64,000 nt of DNA from Henningerozyma blattae CBS 6284 (lineage: Eukaryota; Ascomycota; Saccharomycetes; Saccharomycetales; Saccharomycetaceae), in assembly GCF_000315915.1 (NCBI RefSeq), contig NC_020188.1, forward strand, positions 327,501 to 391,500, read 5' to 3'. A program made the position numbers and the translations under genes. A model generated the notes under the pieces. It was given only the letters and a program-made list of their open reading frames with translations. It did no database searches and was not told the origin of the DNA. Positions 27,627-39,038 of the stretch are shown piece by piece; position 1 is the stretch's first letter; each line of letters starts with the position of its first letter.

Positions 27627-29327
27627 TTACTTATGAAATAAATTATTTAGAGTTGAAAATAAGCTAAAAGGTGATATATTACAATCCAACTCTGCAATAT
27701 TATTAAGTAATTTTTCATCATAAGATTTACAAGTATTTAATAATGAATCAATTAATATATGGTTTAAATCACTTGTATCATTACATTCTAGATATAAAAA
27801 ATATTTTATTAATGTGACTAAGCATATCTTGGATTTTTCAATTAATAAAAAAGCTTTTTCAAATGGTTGGCCATTAAAATTCGTAAATAAATCCTCACTT
27901 TCTTCAACTAAATCTAATAATTCTTCTAGGAATTTATCATCTTCTCCGAAATTTTCCACAAAATTACATTCTTCTGTATCTCTATTAAATGTTGGATATT
28001 GATTATGAGTTTCTGGGTAAAGCACTTGGTCTCTAATAACAAAGAATGTTTTCTGTGCAAGATATGGTAAATAGCCTATATCTTGCAATAGATCATCACT
28101 TTTGAAGAACGTTTTGAATTCAACAATATCTTGCAATTTGAGTAATGAATCTACAATATGATCAGTAAGCGTAGACTTGTTCATTCTTGGATCACTTAAA
28201 AGTTTTTTTGATCGTGGAAGATCCGATACAAGTTTATAACAAAGAGAAATTATGCGTCTTCTAAAGATAAAACTTTTTTCCAGCTTGTATCTTTTAGAAT
28301 AGTTCACTCTTTGTACATATGTATTATTAAAAGTATTTTCTCCATGATAAATTGGATGGGGGCGATAGTTAAGAGAATTTGAAGTCTTTAAACCTTCACA
28401 TTCTATAAAAATATATTCACAGAATCTTGTGGAAAAATTATGTGAAACAACGAACATTTTGAATAATTTAGCTAGTGGGCTTTCCGATAATTCATCAAAT
28501 ATAGATTTTGGCAATTCCTTACGTAATTCATTCATAATAAAATATTCATGTCTTAATTCCAATATATCAAATATAATATTTAATAAAGGTATCCATATTT
28601 CAATAGTTGTTAAGAAATTTTCATTGGTATTAGACATTGAATTGACAAGGGTCCATAATATGCAATTTGTGAACTCCCCATATTTATGAAAAACAAGATG
28701 CAATAGCGTATTACCTAAGGTTTCAATATTCTTATCTAAACAATAAACATATGATTCATATTTATTGGGGAAAAAAAGCTTATTTTCTTCCAAAGAATTA
28801 TTTTTATTTTTCCTTTTATTATTGTTAGTAGATATGGTATGCTTTGACGGTATTAAACTATCAACCATCAAAAATAGTTGACACCTTAATAACTCCAGGT
28901 CATAGACTTCATATTTACTAGTATTAAAATCTTTAACAATTTTAATATACATTTTTAATATATTTTGAACACGTCTGTTTAATAGGGTTAACGTAGTATT
29001 GTAATGGTCATTTTCTTGTATTATATTATTCTTATAATTTGGAGTAATTGTACAGACTGTAAGAAGAATCATAAAGACATCAAATGGGGGTACAACAAGT
29101 TTCTTATGGTCAATTGACATTAAATTAGACTCTAAATATAACAGTAAATCATTATAATTTTCCAATATACACATGGAGTTTAGAATATCAAATACATTTA
29201 AAATATCTTCAGTAAGATCAACGAAATAGTGTGGATTATTTTTCCTCTCCTTCCCCAAAACAAAGCTTTGAGAAGATGAGCACTGCATTAGCTTGTATAA
29301 TTGTGATTGATATTTGAGTGGATACAA
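27627..29327 (-). CDS. NSE5: NSE5, SMC5-SMC6 complex subunit
   Basis: 566 residues (556 in S. cerevisiae). Clear similarity along the N-terminal half: YFVDLTEDILNVFDILNSMC, ILENYNDLLLYLE, YDLELLRCQLFLMVDSLIPSK, and further on LSESPLAKLF, FCEYIFIEC and HPIYHGENTF. No enzymatic motif. It is an all-helical protein that pairs with Nse6 and regulates loading and ATPase of the Smc5/6 complex in DNA repair and SUMO signalling. The region around residues 175-195 (K/N-rich) is a variable insert. In S. cerevisiae it neighbours RPS17A (YML024W/YML023C); here ECM11 and an empty 3 kb lie between. Confidence 0.96.
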   Translation of the reverse strand: MYPLKYQSQLYKLMQCSSSQSFVLGKERKNNPHYFVDLTEDILNVFDILNSMCILENYNDLLLYLESNLMSIDHKKLVVPPFDVFMILLTVCTITPNYKNNIIQENDHYNTTLTLLNRRVQNILKMYIKIVKDFNTSKYEVYDLELLRCQLFLMVDSLIPSKHTISTNNNKRKNKNNSLEENKLFFPNKYESYVYCLDKNIETLGNTLLHLVFHKYGEFTNCILWTLVNSMSNTNENFLTTIEIWIPLLNIIFDILELRHEYFIMNELRKELPKSIFDELSESPLAKLFKMFVVSHNFSTRFCEYIFIECEGLKTSNSLNYRPHPIYHGENTFNNTYVQRVNYSKRYKLEKSFIFRRRIISLCYKLVSDLPRSKKLLSDPRMNKSTLTDHIVDSLLKLQDIVEFKTFFKSDDLLQDIGYLPYLAQKTFFVIRDQVLYPETHNQYPTFNRDTEECNFVENFGEDDKFLEELLDLVEESEDLFTNFNGQPFEKAFLLIEKSKICLVTLIKYFLYLECNDTSDLNHILIDSLLNTCKSYDEKLLNNIAELDCNISPFSLFSTLNNLFHK

Positions 29328-29682
29328 GTTGAGAGAAATCTATTATGTTAATTAACTCAACTTGCTTCACTTTTTTCACTAAATTAGAATTCCGGCATCT
29401 CATCGAATTTTTCCTTTAAGATAATATAAATATATTGTTTATTGCAGATTGAATCGAATATATAAAAATTTAAGCTGAGAAAAAGATTTTTATGAGTTAT
29501 AATTATACAGTTGAAATATCTATAGAAATATGAATAAAAAAATACAAAAGATACTTTTTGTTAGCAATTAGAGTTCACTAGCAAAAAATAAATGCAGAAT
29601 CAAATTTATCATTAAAACAAGGATAAATAGCATTTTCCAAGATTTAGGGCAAAGGGGCAATTTGGAGCTACGAAAAAACTTA
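29328..29682. other. intergenic NSE5-DOT1
   Basis: AT-rich promoter/terminator spacer, nothing further recognised. Confidence 0.4.
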
Positions 29683-31539
29683 TTATCTCGAATATTTAGA
29701 TGGACGTCTGGTCTTTCTATGTCTTCTACTAGGATCAAATAGCGTCTCATCAAAATCTTCTAGTACAGTTGAAATATAATATTCACCTCCTTTATGTGTC
29801 CATGAAACACAATCTTCATTTAATTTGAATTGTTCAATTTTTAGTCGGTTTAAAATTGATTCGATATTAAAGAAGTCTATTGTGTACCCTGACGGCCTCA
29901 AATTTTTTAGAGAGATAACCTTACATCCAATTTTCAGGTCTTTCAAGGTATTTTCTACTTGTTTATTTAAGTCAGAATCGAATAAAAAATTATTCACAAG
30001 TACTACATCGCACTTCTTTAAAAGTGTGGAAACTTTCTCGTTATTTACAAAGCTTGTTCTTAATGAAAAATCAATTGCTTGTAAACGAATTCCAAATAGT
30101 TTACATCTATTTTCTAGCTCTACTTGTTGTAGCTCGGTTAATGTACTGGCATTTTTCATAATTTCACAACCAAAACTTAATTTACAGCCATATTCTAAAG
30201 CAGCTTGAACTACACAATTACCGACACCAGATCCCAAGTCAATGAATATGGAATTTGAATTTAAATTGCATTGCATAAATACATCAGATAAGAATTTGGG
30301 CAGCAGTTCTCCATAAACATTATTGCTAAAAGCTTCATAATGTTTTAAATCATTTGCCCTTGGAGTAACTATTCTTGAATAGACACATTGTAAAAAGTCA
30401 TGGATAAATGATTGAGGTATTGATTTAATATTCTTCAGCTGTGATAAAATTTCTTTTCTCGGAATTTTTCTCAAGGTTTCATTATGCAGACTAACAATCC
30501 TTATAAAATCCTCTTTGTTAAGGTTATCATATGAGAGATTTAGAGGTGTTATAATATTACGCTCAAAATTAGATTTGAATCGTTCCGGAAGAAAAATTAA
30601 GTATGTATATTCAATTATCTTACCAATTTCTAGCATAGGATTAAATCTTTTGTCAATATTTTCAAAATTAATGTCGTAATCTTCTTCATAATCAATAAAT
30701 AATGGAGACGGTATAAGTTTTATTTTCGTTACCTTTTGCTCATATAAATTAGTAAAATGCTTTGTTAACATCGTTGAAGGGATTAATGTTCCCATGAATG
30801 TTGCTTTTGACTCTATATAGTCAAGGTCAAACATTTTATAATGAAGTTGTATCATCGTTTTATAATTTTCAACAAATCTGCTCTGTTCTCCTTCATGTGC
30901 GTCGTTATATTCGGAAAATAGTCTAGCTAAAGGCTTATTTTTTATATTTGGTGTTGAATTTTGAGCACTGGATAATTTTGAAATTGAAGTGGCATAGGTA
31001 GCGGTAGGTTTTGTTGTTTGAGTAGTAGTATTGTTACTTTCTAGCTGTGAATATCTTGCAGTTTCAACGTTCATTGATGTATTCAATATTTCTGGGCTTG
31101 AAATAATACTTGGCTCAACTTTCCTGGGACGCTTTGTGGTAAATTGTATGTTGCCTAAACTTGTGGATGATGAGTCCCTATAGGAACTTTCTGGCACTGG
31201 CATGAGCTTCTCCTTTACTTTATCTGATATCTCTGAACAATCACTTTTTTCATCATTTAAAAGTTTAGAAATGGTACCTGTTTTGGTTTCAGTATTTAGT
31301 TGCTTACTATCAGGGAGAGTCGCCTCAATCTCAGTTGATTGTTCGCTAACAGAATCTAATTGAGAAACTGAGGTTAAATCACTATCACTGCTACTAGTGC
31401 TCTCAGGTTTTTCTTCTGGAGGTTCATGATTAGAAGACATAAATGAGTGATATTTATCTTCTAAGAAAGACGGTGAATCCTTTTGAGTGTTGACTAAATT
31501 CAAGCAATGTAGTTTGTTATTGTCTTTTGGGCTATCCAT
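29683..31539 (-). CDS. DOT1: DOT1, histone H3 lysine-79 methyltransferase
   Basis: 618 residues (582 in S. cerevisiae). The N-terminal 215 are polar and low in complexity, rich in S, T, E and K, with KRPRK-type basic patches. The catalytic domain occupies about 300-605. It has the S-adenosylmethionine loop DLGSGVGN at about 433, then AALEYGC and GCEIMKNASTLTELQ, and a later VLVNNFLFD block corresponding to the post-I motif. It is a non-SET enzyme that methylates nucleosomal H3K79 and acts in telomeric silencing and the meiotic and DNA-damage checkpoints. The tail ends RRHRKTRRPSKYSR. It comes from the YDR track while its neighbours NSE5 and UNG1 come from YML. Confidence 0.97.
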   Translation of the reverse strand: MDSPKDNNKLHCLNLVNTQKDSPSFLEDKYHSFMSSNHEPPEEKPESTSSSDSDLTSVSQLDSVSEQSTEIEATLPDSKQLNTETKTGTISKLLNDEKSDCSEISDKVKEKLMPVPESSYRDSSSTSLGNIQFTTKRPRKVEPSIISSPEILNTSMNVETARYSQLESNNTTTQTTKPTATYATSISKLSSAQNSTPNIKNKPLARLFSEYNDAHEGEQSRFVENYKTMIQLHYKMFDLDYIESKATFMGTLIPSTMLTKHFTNLYEQKVTKIKLIPSPLFIDYEEDYDINFENIDKRFNPMLEIGKIIEYTYLIFLPERFKSNFERNIITPLNLSYDNLNKEDFIRIVSLHNETLRKIPRKEILSQLKNIKSIPQSFIHDFLQCVYSRIVTPRANDLKHYEAFSNNVYGELLPKFLSDVFMQCNLNSNSIFIDLGSGVGNCVVQAALEYGCKLSFGCEIMKNASTLTELQQVELENRCKLFGIRLQAIDFSLRTSFVNNEKVSTLLKKCDVVLVNNFLFDSDLNKQVENTLKDLKIGCKVISLKNLRPSGYTIDFFNIESILNRLKIEQFKLNEDCVSWTHKGGEYYISTVLEDFDETLFDPSRRHRKTRRPSKYSR

Positions 31540-32133
31540 CTTTCCTGACTGTTTAATTACTAATATGCTGCTTGAAGTAGGACGTTCAGCAAAATTAGTA
31601 GCTTGTAAACAGGTATATATCCTTAAGCTTATTACTTCTTATTAATGGTATTCTATCAAAAATTCTTAAATGAGAATTTTGTCCTCCATTTATGTTAAAA
31701 TGCAAAAAAATAAAAGCGTATTTGGTCTTACAAGAGTTATTTTAGCTCTTGTCTAAAAGGTTAATTAATTTTATTAACAGTTCGATAGTATTAATATGTT
31801 TCAATTAATAGCCTTTGAGTAATTGAAACTAATTGAACTGCCTATGATGTCGCAGCGGTAAGTCTTATTTTTTAATAGACGCTGAAATTCTTGTAGACCG
31901 ATGCTTACAATCATTACTTTGTAGCGCGAGTAGTAAGCTGAAAAAAAAAAAACAATGACTAGGCACTTAATTCTAGTATGGAGATATTAGAAAAATCAAA
32001 GAGTTAAGACATCTTTAGTTAGCCAGGGTTATGAATGAAAATAGGTGTGTATGTTACGGAATTACACATATATATATTTTTAAGTACGTACAGAAGGTTT
32101 ATAAGTAAAAAAATTTACTATAGCCGGCAATTA
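31540..32133. other. intergenic DOT1-UNG1, nothing recognised
   Basis: About 590 bp, AT-rich. No coding or RNA gene signal seen. Confidence 0.4.
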
Positions 32134-33147
32134 CTATTTTGTAGGATTACGTAGCTCAGCATTAGCCTTCTCAACTTCTAATAATTTTGTATCAGGAACA
32201 ACAGACCAGTCAATCATTGGTAAATGTTGTTCGTCGTAAAGCCATGAATTAATCTGTTTGAAATGGTTATTTCCAAAAAACCCACGGCTTGCACTTAATG
32301 GTGAGGGGTGAACTGATTTGAATATTTTAATATTGTGATTTCTCAATTTATTAGTTTTGGAAGATTTTAGTATATTTTCTACAAGCTTAATTGCATTACT
32401 TCCCCACAGTAGAAAGCAAAGGCCTCTATTATTCTTCTCACGGTCCTCTATCAGTAATTCGACAACTCTACGAGTGAATATATCCCAGCCTTGTTTCGAG
32501 TGAGAATTTGCGTTGTGAGCCATGACTGTTAAGGTAGTATTTAATAGCAATACCCCTTGTTTGGCCCATGGAGTTAAATCACCGAATTTATTGTCGATAA
32601 CAAAACCATTGTAGTTTTTTTGTAACTCTTTGTATATGTTCTTTAACGATGGTGGGGCTGGTGTTGGTTTTTTTACACTAAATGCTAGACCATGTGCTTG
32701 GTTATGATTATGGTATGGGTCTTGGCCAATAATGACAACATTAACTTTATCAAATGGCGTTAATCTACTCCAGGAATATATATCACCTGGAGGAGGGAAA
32801 ATAATACTTTGTTTTTGGCTCCTTAACAAAAATTCTTTTAATTTAATGAAATAAGGTTTTTTTATTTCATCTTCTAGCCTGGTAAACCATGAGTTATCAA
32901 GAGTTGTTAGTTCTAATTCTAATAAGTTGCTTACATTTGGTTCCAATGGGGTGCGGAAATAATTTTTTTTTGGTAGATTGATTCCACTTTTTCTTTTAGA
33001 ATTTTTTTCATTCTCATTATTTTTCGAATCAAGGTTTTGTGCAGAGGTTTTTGTATGTTTTTCAGTTTTCACTTTTTTAGATTCCTTTGGGCCAAAAAAT
33101 TCACTTATTGTAATTTGCCTCTTTTTAGTATTTTTTGTAGTAGTCAT
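32134..33147 (-). CDS. UNG1: UNG1, uracil-DNA glycosylase
   Basis: 337 residues (359 in S. cerevisiae). The N-terminus carries QITISEFF at about residues 11-18, a PIP-box pattern (Q-x-x-I-x-x-F-F) for binding PCNA. The catalytic domain begins at about 85 and contains the water-activating loop GQDPYH (about 140), the uracil-recognition segment GVLLLNT, and the minor-groove loop HPSPLSA (about 280). The enzyme excises uracil from DNA as the first step of base excision repair in nucleus and mitochondria. The basic N-terminus could serve as a nuclear and/or mitochondrial signal. All catalytic residues are in place. Confidence 0.98.
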   Translation of the reverse strand: MTTTKNTKKRQITISEFFGPKESKKVKTEKHTKTSAQNLDSKNNENEKNSKRKSGINLPKKNYFRTPLEPNVSNLLELELTTLDNSWFTRLEDEIKKPYFIKLKEFLLRSQKQSIIFPPPGDIYSWSRLTPFDKVNVVIIGQDPYHNHNQAHGLAFSVKKPTPAPPSLKNIYKELQKNYNGFVIDNKFGDLTPWAKQGVLLLNTTLTVMAHNANSHSKQGWDIFTRRVVELLIEDREKNNRGLCFLLWGSNAIKLVENILKSSKTNKLRNHNIKIFKSVHPSPLSASRGFFGNNHFKQINSWLYDEQHLPMIDWSVVPDTKLLEVEKANAELRNPTK

Positions 33148-33406
33148 GACTTTCTTATTTGTGATTTTAATATTTATGATATTCTCAAGGAAGATTAAAC
33201 CAGCTTTTAACTATTAAACTTTAACAGGCATGTTTAAAAATTCGCTGAAACACGTTAACTTCTAATATTTTCCTGAGAGGTATATCAATTCCAAGTCATA
33301 ACGCGTAGCGAAAAGTTTAAATTAAATATGATGAGAAAAGAAAAATTGAGAAAGTTCGTAATACAAGACTCTTATAAAAAGAATCTAAAATTTTAAATAT
33401 TCATCA

Positions 33407-34300
33407 TTAAATATCCATATCAAATGTCTCAATCTGTTTACGAGCTAATTTGCGTTTTCTAATTGGAGTTTTTTGATCAGCTTTACGATTTATTGCATCT
33501 AAAAGTCCATTAGAATGTATATTCTTCTTAGTAAGTGACTTAGAAGACATATTCGACTTTATATTTGACGAAGATTTAGGAGAAGATTTGCCCCTGCTTG
33601 ACTGTTTATGGAATTTCGTAATTGGTTTGGTATCTAGTATATTGGAAAGTGTTTGAATATCTTTAGAAATGACGAAATCTTCATTTTCTTGATCATTTTC
33701 ATCATCTTCAAATAAAGAGCGATGTTGAGATTTTAGTAATTCTCTCAGGCTAGAATTTTTCTTTTGTATCTTTTTATTATTCTCAGTACCTGGCCCCAAT
33801 TGTTTCTTTAATTGATCAATGGTTCTTTTTGAATTCTTCAATTTTGTTTCCAAGTCTTTCTTAGTAGTTTTATGGCTTTCCATTAAATGATCATTCTCTT
33901 GGCGATACTTCTGTACCTCGTGAGATAGTTGTGTCACACGCTTCTGTAAGTATAAAGTTTCATACGCAATAATAGAGGATGATGATGAAGATTTTGGTGG
34001 TGTATTTGATTTTAAATCTGTATTTTCATTTTGTTGATTGGCTCTGGGTTCATCATCAATATGAGTTTTGTTGTCAGAACCCTCAAAAGTTCCATTATCT
34101 AGTTCCTTCTGTAAATTAGATGCTTCATTTTCTACAGTTGTCTTGGTACCTTCAAGTTGTGCGTCTTGTTTATCTAGTTGTTGTTGCCTTTCATTTAATT
34201 GCTTTTCCCGTAGATCTCTTTCTAATCTATTCCAAAGAGCATCATTTTCAACAACAGACTTATGATAATTTGCAAGGAGTTGAATTGTAGTAGTCATCAC
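33407..34300 (-). CDS. LRS4: LRS4, monopolin complex subunit
   Basis: 297 residues (347 in S. cerevisiae). N-terminus MMTTTIQLLANYHKSVVEN resembles that of Lrs4. A long coiled coil follows (about 20-170, with ETLYLQKRVTQLSHEVQKY), then a polar tail with basic patches. Lrs4 forms the V-shaped Csm1-Lrs4 clamp, which co-orients sister kinetochores in meiosis I and tethers rDNA to the nuclear envelope. The call rests on the N-terminus, the coiled coil, and the position next to DOT1 (neighbours in S. cerevisiae, though UNG1 now lies between). The start may be the second Met. Confidence 0.82.
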   Translation of the reverse strand: MMTTTIQLLANYHKSVVENDALWNRLERDLREKQLNERQQQLDKQDAQLEGTKTTVENEASNLQKELDNGTFEGSDNKTHIDDEPRANQQNENTDLKSNTPPKSSSSSSIIAYETLYLQKRVTQLSHEVQKYRQENDHLMESHKTTKKDLETKLKNSKRTIDQLKKQLGPGTENNKKIQKKNSSLRELLKSQHRSLFEDDENDQENEDFVISKDIQTLSNILDTKPITKFHKQSSRGKSSPKSSSNIKSNMSSKSLTKKNIHSNGLLDAINRKADQKTPIRKRKLARKQIETFDMDI

Positions 34301-34527
34301 AAGCTTAATCTCAAGGTTGTATTGTGTGAAAAATCTATTGTTTTAAAATTTGCCTCGTTATCTCATTGATTTCCAAATCTATAAATCTAGATAAATAAAT
34401 ACACAGTCCTATTTGGATATATAAAGAAACCCGAAAGTGTCAAAAAATTCCACAACTTGTTAAAAACTTATTTTCGGGGATCCCCAAATTTAATGGAAAT
34501 TGGCAGCCCCTTTGAAGAATATCTCCA

Positions 34528-35628
34528 ATGCTAACTATACTAAGGGTTTTTCTTCTTATATTTTATGTTTGCCAATCAATAGTGTTAGGTGAATATTTAA
34601 CCCCAGAGCAATTACTCAACCTAAGAGATGAGGATGGGCTTATAAGAATTACCCCAGAAAATTATAATCAATTGAACCAGCGTTTCGAAGAATGGCATCA
34701 AGTATTATATTTGACAATGGGGCCAGATCCAAACACAGGAGAACCTATTTGCCCAGTATGTGGTCCTTTTGAAGAAACAGTTAGAAGAGCAGCAAAGTTC
34801 ATAATGGAAAATTCACCAGATACTAAAGTTTTATTTTATGTTTCTGAAGTTGAAAAGAATGCAGATATTATTCGAGAATTCAATTTGACAGCCGTTCCAC
34901 ATTTATTAGCTTATCCGCCAATTGATATTTATAGTTCTCCTGGTACGCCAATCAACTGGGCTTTCTCACAATTTTACGAATATAAGTTACCTGAAAATGC
35001 TATTAGTGATGTGTTCAGATTGATGGATTTTTTGAATCAAATAATGGGTACAAGAATTAATGTTCCATTAGATATTAATGATAATATAGGTTTTGATTAC
35101 CAAGTATTTATCTTGTATTTCATTATATTCACTTCTATTTTTGTCATCTTAAAAAAGATAACTTTAAAATTCCTAAAATCTTCTGAATCTGATTCTGAAT
35201 CTAGTGAATCAGAAAATAATACAATTTCAAAAGAAACGAGAGGTAGACTGAATAGTATTTATATGCAGATAGTCTGTATATGTATCTCATTTGGAATCTT
35301 ATTAACAAGCATTACAGGATTAAAATTTACTCAGATGAATCAGATTGTTTTTATTGCCCGTAATGGAGAGGGCCAGATTATGTATTTCAGTGGCGGTACT
35401 GGTTGGCAGTTTGGTATTGAAGTTCTTACTGTATCTTTGATGTATGTCAGTATGGCACTTCTAGTAGTTGGTTTGGTATATTTATATAAAGCTGAAAAAT
35501 TATCATTACTTCAACGCAATATTATTGGAATAATATTATCGGCAATGTTATATTATGGATTTCATTATTACTTGCTTTGTTATGAGATCAAAAATAATGG
35601 TTATCCTTTTACATATAAGCTATTTTAA
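34528..35628 (+). CDS. OST6: OST6, oligosaccharyltransferase thioredoxin-like subunit
   Basis: 366 residues (332 in S. cerevisiae). A signal peptide (about 1-20, ending VLG) is followed by a luminal thioredoxin-like domain with the redox motif CPVC at 75-78. Four membrane helices follow in the C-terminal half (about 187-210, 248-270, 290-325, 335-355), with an acidic cytosolic loop (SESDSESSESENN) after the first. Ost3/Ost6 define two forms of the ER N-glycosylation complex and hold back substrate disulfides. I choose Ost6 over Ost3 from position: it lies between LRS4/UNG1 and the YML018C-type gene, as YML019W does. Confidence 0.93.
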   Translation: MLTILRVFLLIFYVCQSIVLGEYLTPEQLLNLRDEDGLIRITPENYNQLNQRFEEWHQVLYLTMGPDPNTGEPICPVCGPFEETVRRAAKFIMENSPDTKVLFYVSEVEKNADIIREFNLTAVPHLLAYPPIDIYSSPGTPINWAFSQFYEYKLPENAISDVFRLMDFLNQIMGTRINVPLDINDNIGFDYQVFILYFIIFTSIFVILKKITLKFLKSSESDSESSESENNTISKETRGRLNSIYMQIVCICISFGILLTSITGLKFTQMNQIVFIARNGEGQIMYFSGGTGWQFGIEVLTVSLMYVSMALLVVGLVYLYKAEKLSLLQRNIIGIILSAMLYYGFHYYLLCYEIKNNGYPFTYKLF

Positions 35629-36057
35629 TTGTCGAGTAGCATGTTGAACTTAAAGATTTTTTTAATAATTATTTCATCACCTGATAGAACTTTTTAAACA
35701 AGTCAAGAAGAAGTTTTTATCTTTTATAACACTTCTGTAATTTGATTAATATTGTGGTATTAAAGTTTAAAATTATTAATACAGCAACTGTACCTTTGTT
35801 TTGATTAGTTATCCATTATACCATAACTACTTTTTTAATCGCTAATTTTCTTGCATAGTTATAAAAGCTGTGTTAACCTTTGCGTATTATTTTTATTGAA
35901 ATCTAGAATAAAATGCAGATTTGTTATATCAGGTATGTAATATATGAATATATATTATGCTATATTTATGTATTGTTTAATGCTTCAGAAATTGTTTATA
36001 TTATTATGCAGAGTTTAAGAGGAGTGAAGGGAAAAAATTAGTTTCAAATTAATTGAG
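35629..36057. other. intergenic, convergent OST6 and transporter gene
   Basis: AT-rich 3' spacer, nothing recognised. Confidence 0.4.
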
Positions 36058-37380
36058 CTAAAATGCGTTGTCTTCTTGGGATTCTTCTAATGCTTGCTCA
36101 AAATTATCTTCCTCTGAGGATTTATTTATTATAAAAAATGAGCCAACAATAAGAACTGCCCCGAGAGCATACATTGGACTAATTGATTTATGAATAAATA
36201 TGACGTCTCCAAACATTGCTAACGGAATCGTTAATGTCAGACCAACAGTCACTGTTAGGGGGCTTGTCAATAGCATTGCATTAGCCCAGCAGTAATCACT
36301 GACAAATGTTAAAATACAATTTGCAACAATTATTATTATTACTCGTGGAGAGGTGGGTATCTCAAATGTTTCCCACCCCATATAATGTAGTACAACCATA
36401 GAAGGCCATAGAAATATGAGTGTGAACAAGCCTACAAACCCAAAGAATAATTCCATATTAACTCTAGATTCTTCACGGACTTTAATTTTTAGCAAAATGC
36501 TGTATATGCTGTATAACAAAGCTCCCAGTAAAGCTAAGGCGTTTCCCCATAATACATGATTACCATCCGCATTAGAGTACGGAGCGTTTCCAATATTAGG
36601 GTAGACATCAGTGTGAGTTTCTGATAAATTAAAAAGTGCTTTTACAGATTCCGAGTTTACCATCGAGACATAATCAGTTTTAGTTACTAGTAAAATACCT
36701 ACAAATGATACAACTGAGCCAAACACTTTAATTTTTGTAACACATTCAACATGGAATAATCCACCAACAAATAATGTGAAAAAAGATGATGTGGAAGATA
36801 AAATGGTTTGTGAGGCCACCGATGTATAAGCTAAAGAAGCATTGGTAGCAAAATTAGCCACAAACCATATTACGCAAAACTGGGCACTTAAATTAATAGT
36901 TTCTCGTAGAGATAATCTTCTGATAGCATCAAATGGAGTATTATCACTGCTTAATTCCAGGTCTTCGTCTAGTATACTCAAATTCGAGGTTTCGTGTATG
37001 CTTTTATTGCTATCATATCGATTATGCTGGTCATCTAATAATTGATCAGTAGAAGATGGTAAATATAATGAATTTCGTCTTGTTGTCATAGATGAATTTC
37101 TTCTGGAAATTGGTGGACTTTCTTCTTCAGCCACTAATTCAGAATGTATATTTATAGTTCCTGTTAGTTTATACGTAGTATACATTCGTTTAACAGTAGG
37201 TATAAGATAAAGAACAAATGCAGCTGTATTGATGTATGTAATCGCAAATGGTTTTCTATAAGATGCATCTTCAAAAATGATGCTTACTAAAAATGAAGAT
37301 AAAACCCATAATAGTACTACAGCAGACAGCAATAACAACCCCCAAGCCCAGCGTCTATTAAATTTTGCAATCATTTTCAT
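36058..37380 (-). CDS. YML018C/THI74-type drug/metabolite transporter, vacuolar or mitochondrial membrane
   Basis: 440 residues (393 in YML018C, 370 in Thi74). About ten membrane helices in two EamA-type halves. The first half includes WGLLLLSAVVLLWVLSSFLV. A long hydrophilic, serine-rich loop occupies about 78-150. In the second half TDYVSMVNS, GNALALLGALLYSIYSILLK and FVSDYCWANAMLLTSPLTVT are typical of this SLC35F-like family. The acidic tail ends in EEDN and EESQED. The substrate is unknown; Thi74 is thiamine-regulated in S. cerevisiae. The two S. cerevisiae ohnologues flank OST6 and PSP2 respectively, and this gene has the same neighbours, so I give no single symbol. Confidence 0.9.
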   Translation of the reverse strand: MKMIAKFNRRWAWGLLLLSAVVLLWVLSSFLVSIIFEDASYRKPFAITYINTAAFVLYLIPTVKRMYTTYKLTGTINIHSELVAEEESPPISRRNSSMTTRRNSLYLPSSTDQLLDDQHNRYDSNKSIHETSNLSILDEDLELSSDNTPFDAIRRLSLRETINLSAQFCVIWFVANFATNASLAYTSVASQTILSSTSSFFTLFVGGLFHVECVTKIKVFGSVVSFVGILLVTKTDYVSMVNSESVKALFNLSETHTDVYPNIGNAPYSNADGNHVLWGNALALLGALLYSIYSILLKIKVREESRVNMELFFGFVGLFTLIFLWPSMVVLHYMGWETFEIPTSPRVIIIIVANCILTFVSDYCWANAMLLTSPLTVTVGLTLTIPLAMFGDVIFIHKSISPMYALGAVLIVGSFFIINKSSEEDNFEQALEESQEDNAF

Positions 37381-39038
37381 TAAAAATGATGTATACTCTC
37401 TTTATTAAAGTATTAGTTATTGTCAGAGTCTCTATTACAAAAATAACAAAAATAACAGAACCTTGATTTAAGTAGTTTATATGGGTGGCTTCTTAATGAA
37501 CTATTAGGGGTGTTTGTATTACAAAGAAAAATTGTAGTGAAACTTTCTTTGTAATCCTCATCGAAATTTCTAATTATTATATCAATAAATCTCAGTTTCA
37601 CACAATCTCCAAAATTTTCACGTGAAAACTGTGGAGGAATGTTTAATAAATCACGTGAATGACATAAAAATATCTCGATTCACAATATTAATAACGCATA
37701 TTTGTAGTAAAAGTTGTAAAATACTGTGGCTTCCAATATTAAAGATGTAAATTACTGGTTACTATAAAAATATTCCCCTAATTATTGCCTGTATTTGTTA
37801 ATTTTTCAAATTGAGTTTAAGTTTTGTTTGGTTCAAGATGCTTTAATTAAAATGCTAAGATAAAAAAAAATTGAAATGCAATATAAAAACCAACATAAAA
37901 GACAAAAACCAAATATAATATATTGTTAGTTTACTATTATTTTTAAATATATGTATGAGTTCTAAATTAAACTTTTGTTGCAACTTTAGAGATTAGCATG
38001 TTTTTATAAATTTCCTTCTCTATCTGGATAAATATATAAATATCTATATGAATATATCATAAAAACCAAACTGTTACTATTTATACTTCAAAAAACTACA
38101 GTTTATATATAAATAACACGCAATATCTGATATTCTATGTCCAGTAAGTCCCTCCTATAACATTACTATTTGATGATATATATGTACTGGATGATCTATT
38201 TTTAATACCTCATTTTCTCGGCATTTTTTAAGTTTCGCTAAGTAAAAATCTTCGGAGATTTATGCGCTAATGTATTTTTAGGGGATGTTTAACGAAGAAT
38301 TCTACCACAAAGTAATAATATTGAAATACAAAAGGAAAAAAGAAAATACCCGAGTGACCAAACTAGAATTTCCCATGTGATAAAAAAGAAAAACGTTTGA
38401 CTAATATATATGAGAAACTATTATTTTTTTATAATTATATTAATATGCATTCAAAAATAAGATATAATACTTATATTGACGCATTGAATTAGTAGATATT
38501 TGATAATAGCATATTATCTTGGTACTCCCACTAATAAATTGGATCTCCAAATTGTGATAGATCAACAATCTGGCAAATATTTGACATCTGTTGCAATATA
38601 CGGATATTGATTAAATTATACTGAATAGCGTAGATACTTAACAATAGAGAAAGGGCTAGTTCATTTTAACTGAAAAATTAACTTGTCTACTACCAATTGC
38701 TGCTACTAGTGCCCCAGCAGTAATAAAAGTTGAAAATCTGGATGAGTGTCATGACCATCCCTTGTTGCCAGCATATACACTGACAACCGGTTAAAGTATG
38801 AACAATATAACAGACTTTATTATAACTATGTTCAAGAAATATGTTTTTTGAACTTCAGTGTTTGATGATCCATGCTACCAAGCAATTAATATATAAAATA
38901 TTAATGTATATTACTTACACTCACACTTCAGCATTTCTCCAATCAATAATATTTGGTTAATGTTAAAGTCATGAGTCCATCATTATATTTTCCTAATTCA
39001 GTAATTAAAAATTTCTGTTGTGATCGTCTCGTGATAAT
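37381..39038. other. gene-free region between transporter gene and Ty3-like element 2
   Basis: About 1.65 kb, AT-rich. Two CACGTG-containing motifs (about 37619 and 37651) lie 240-270 bp upstream of the transporter gene. The expected 5' LTR of element 2 is not recognisable. At about 39016 a short TGTTGTGATCGTCTCG matches, in inverted orientation, the end of that element's 3' LTR. Confidence 0.5.
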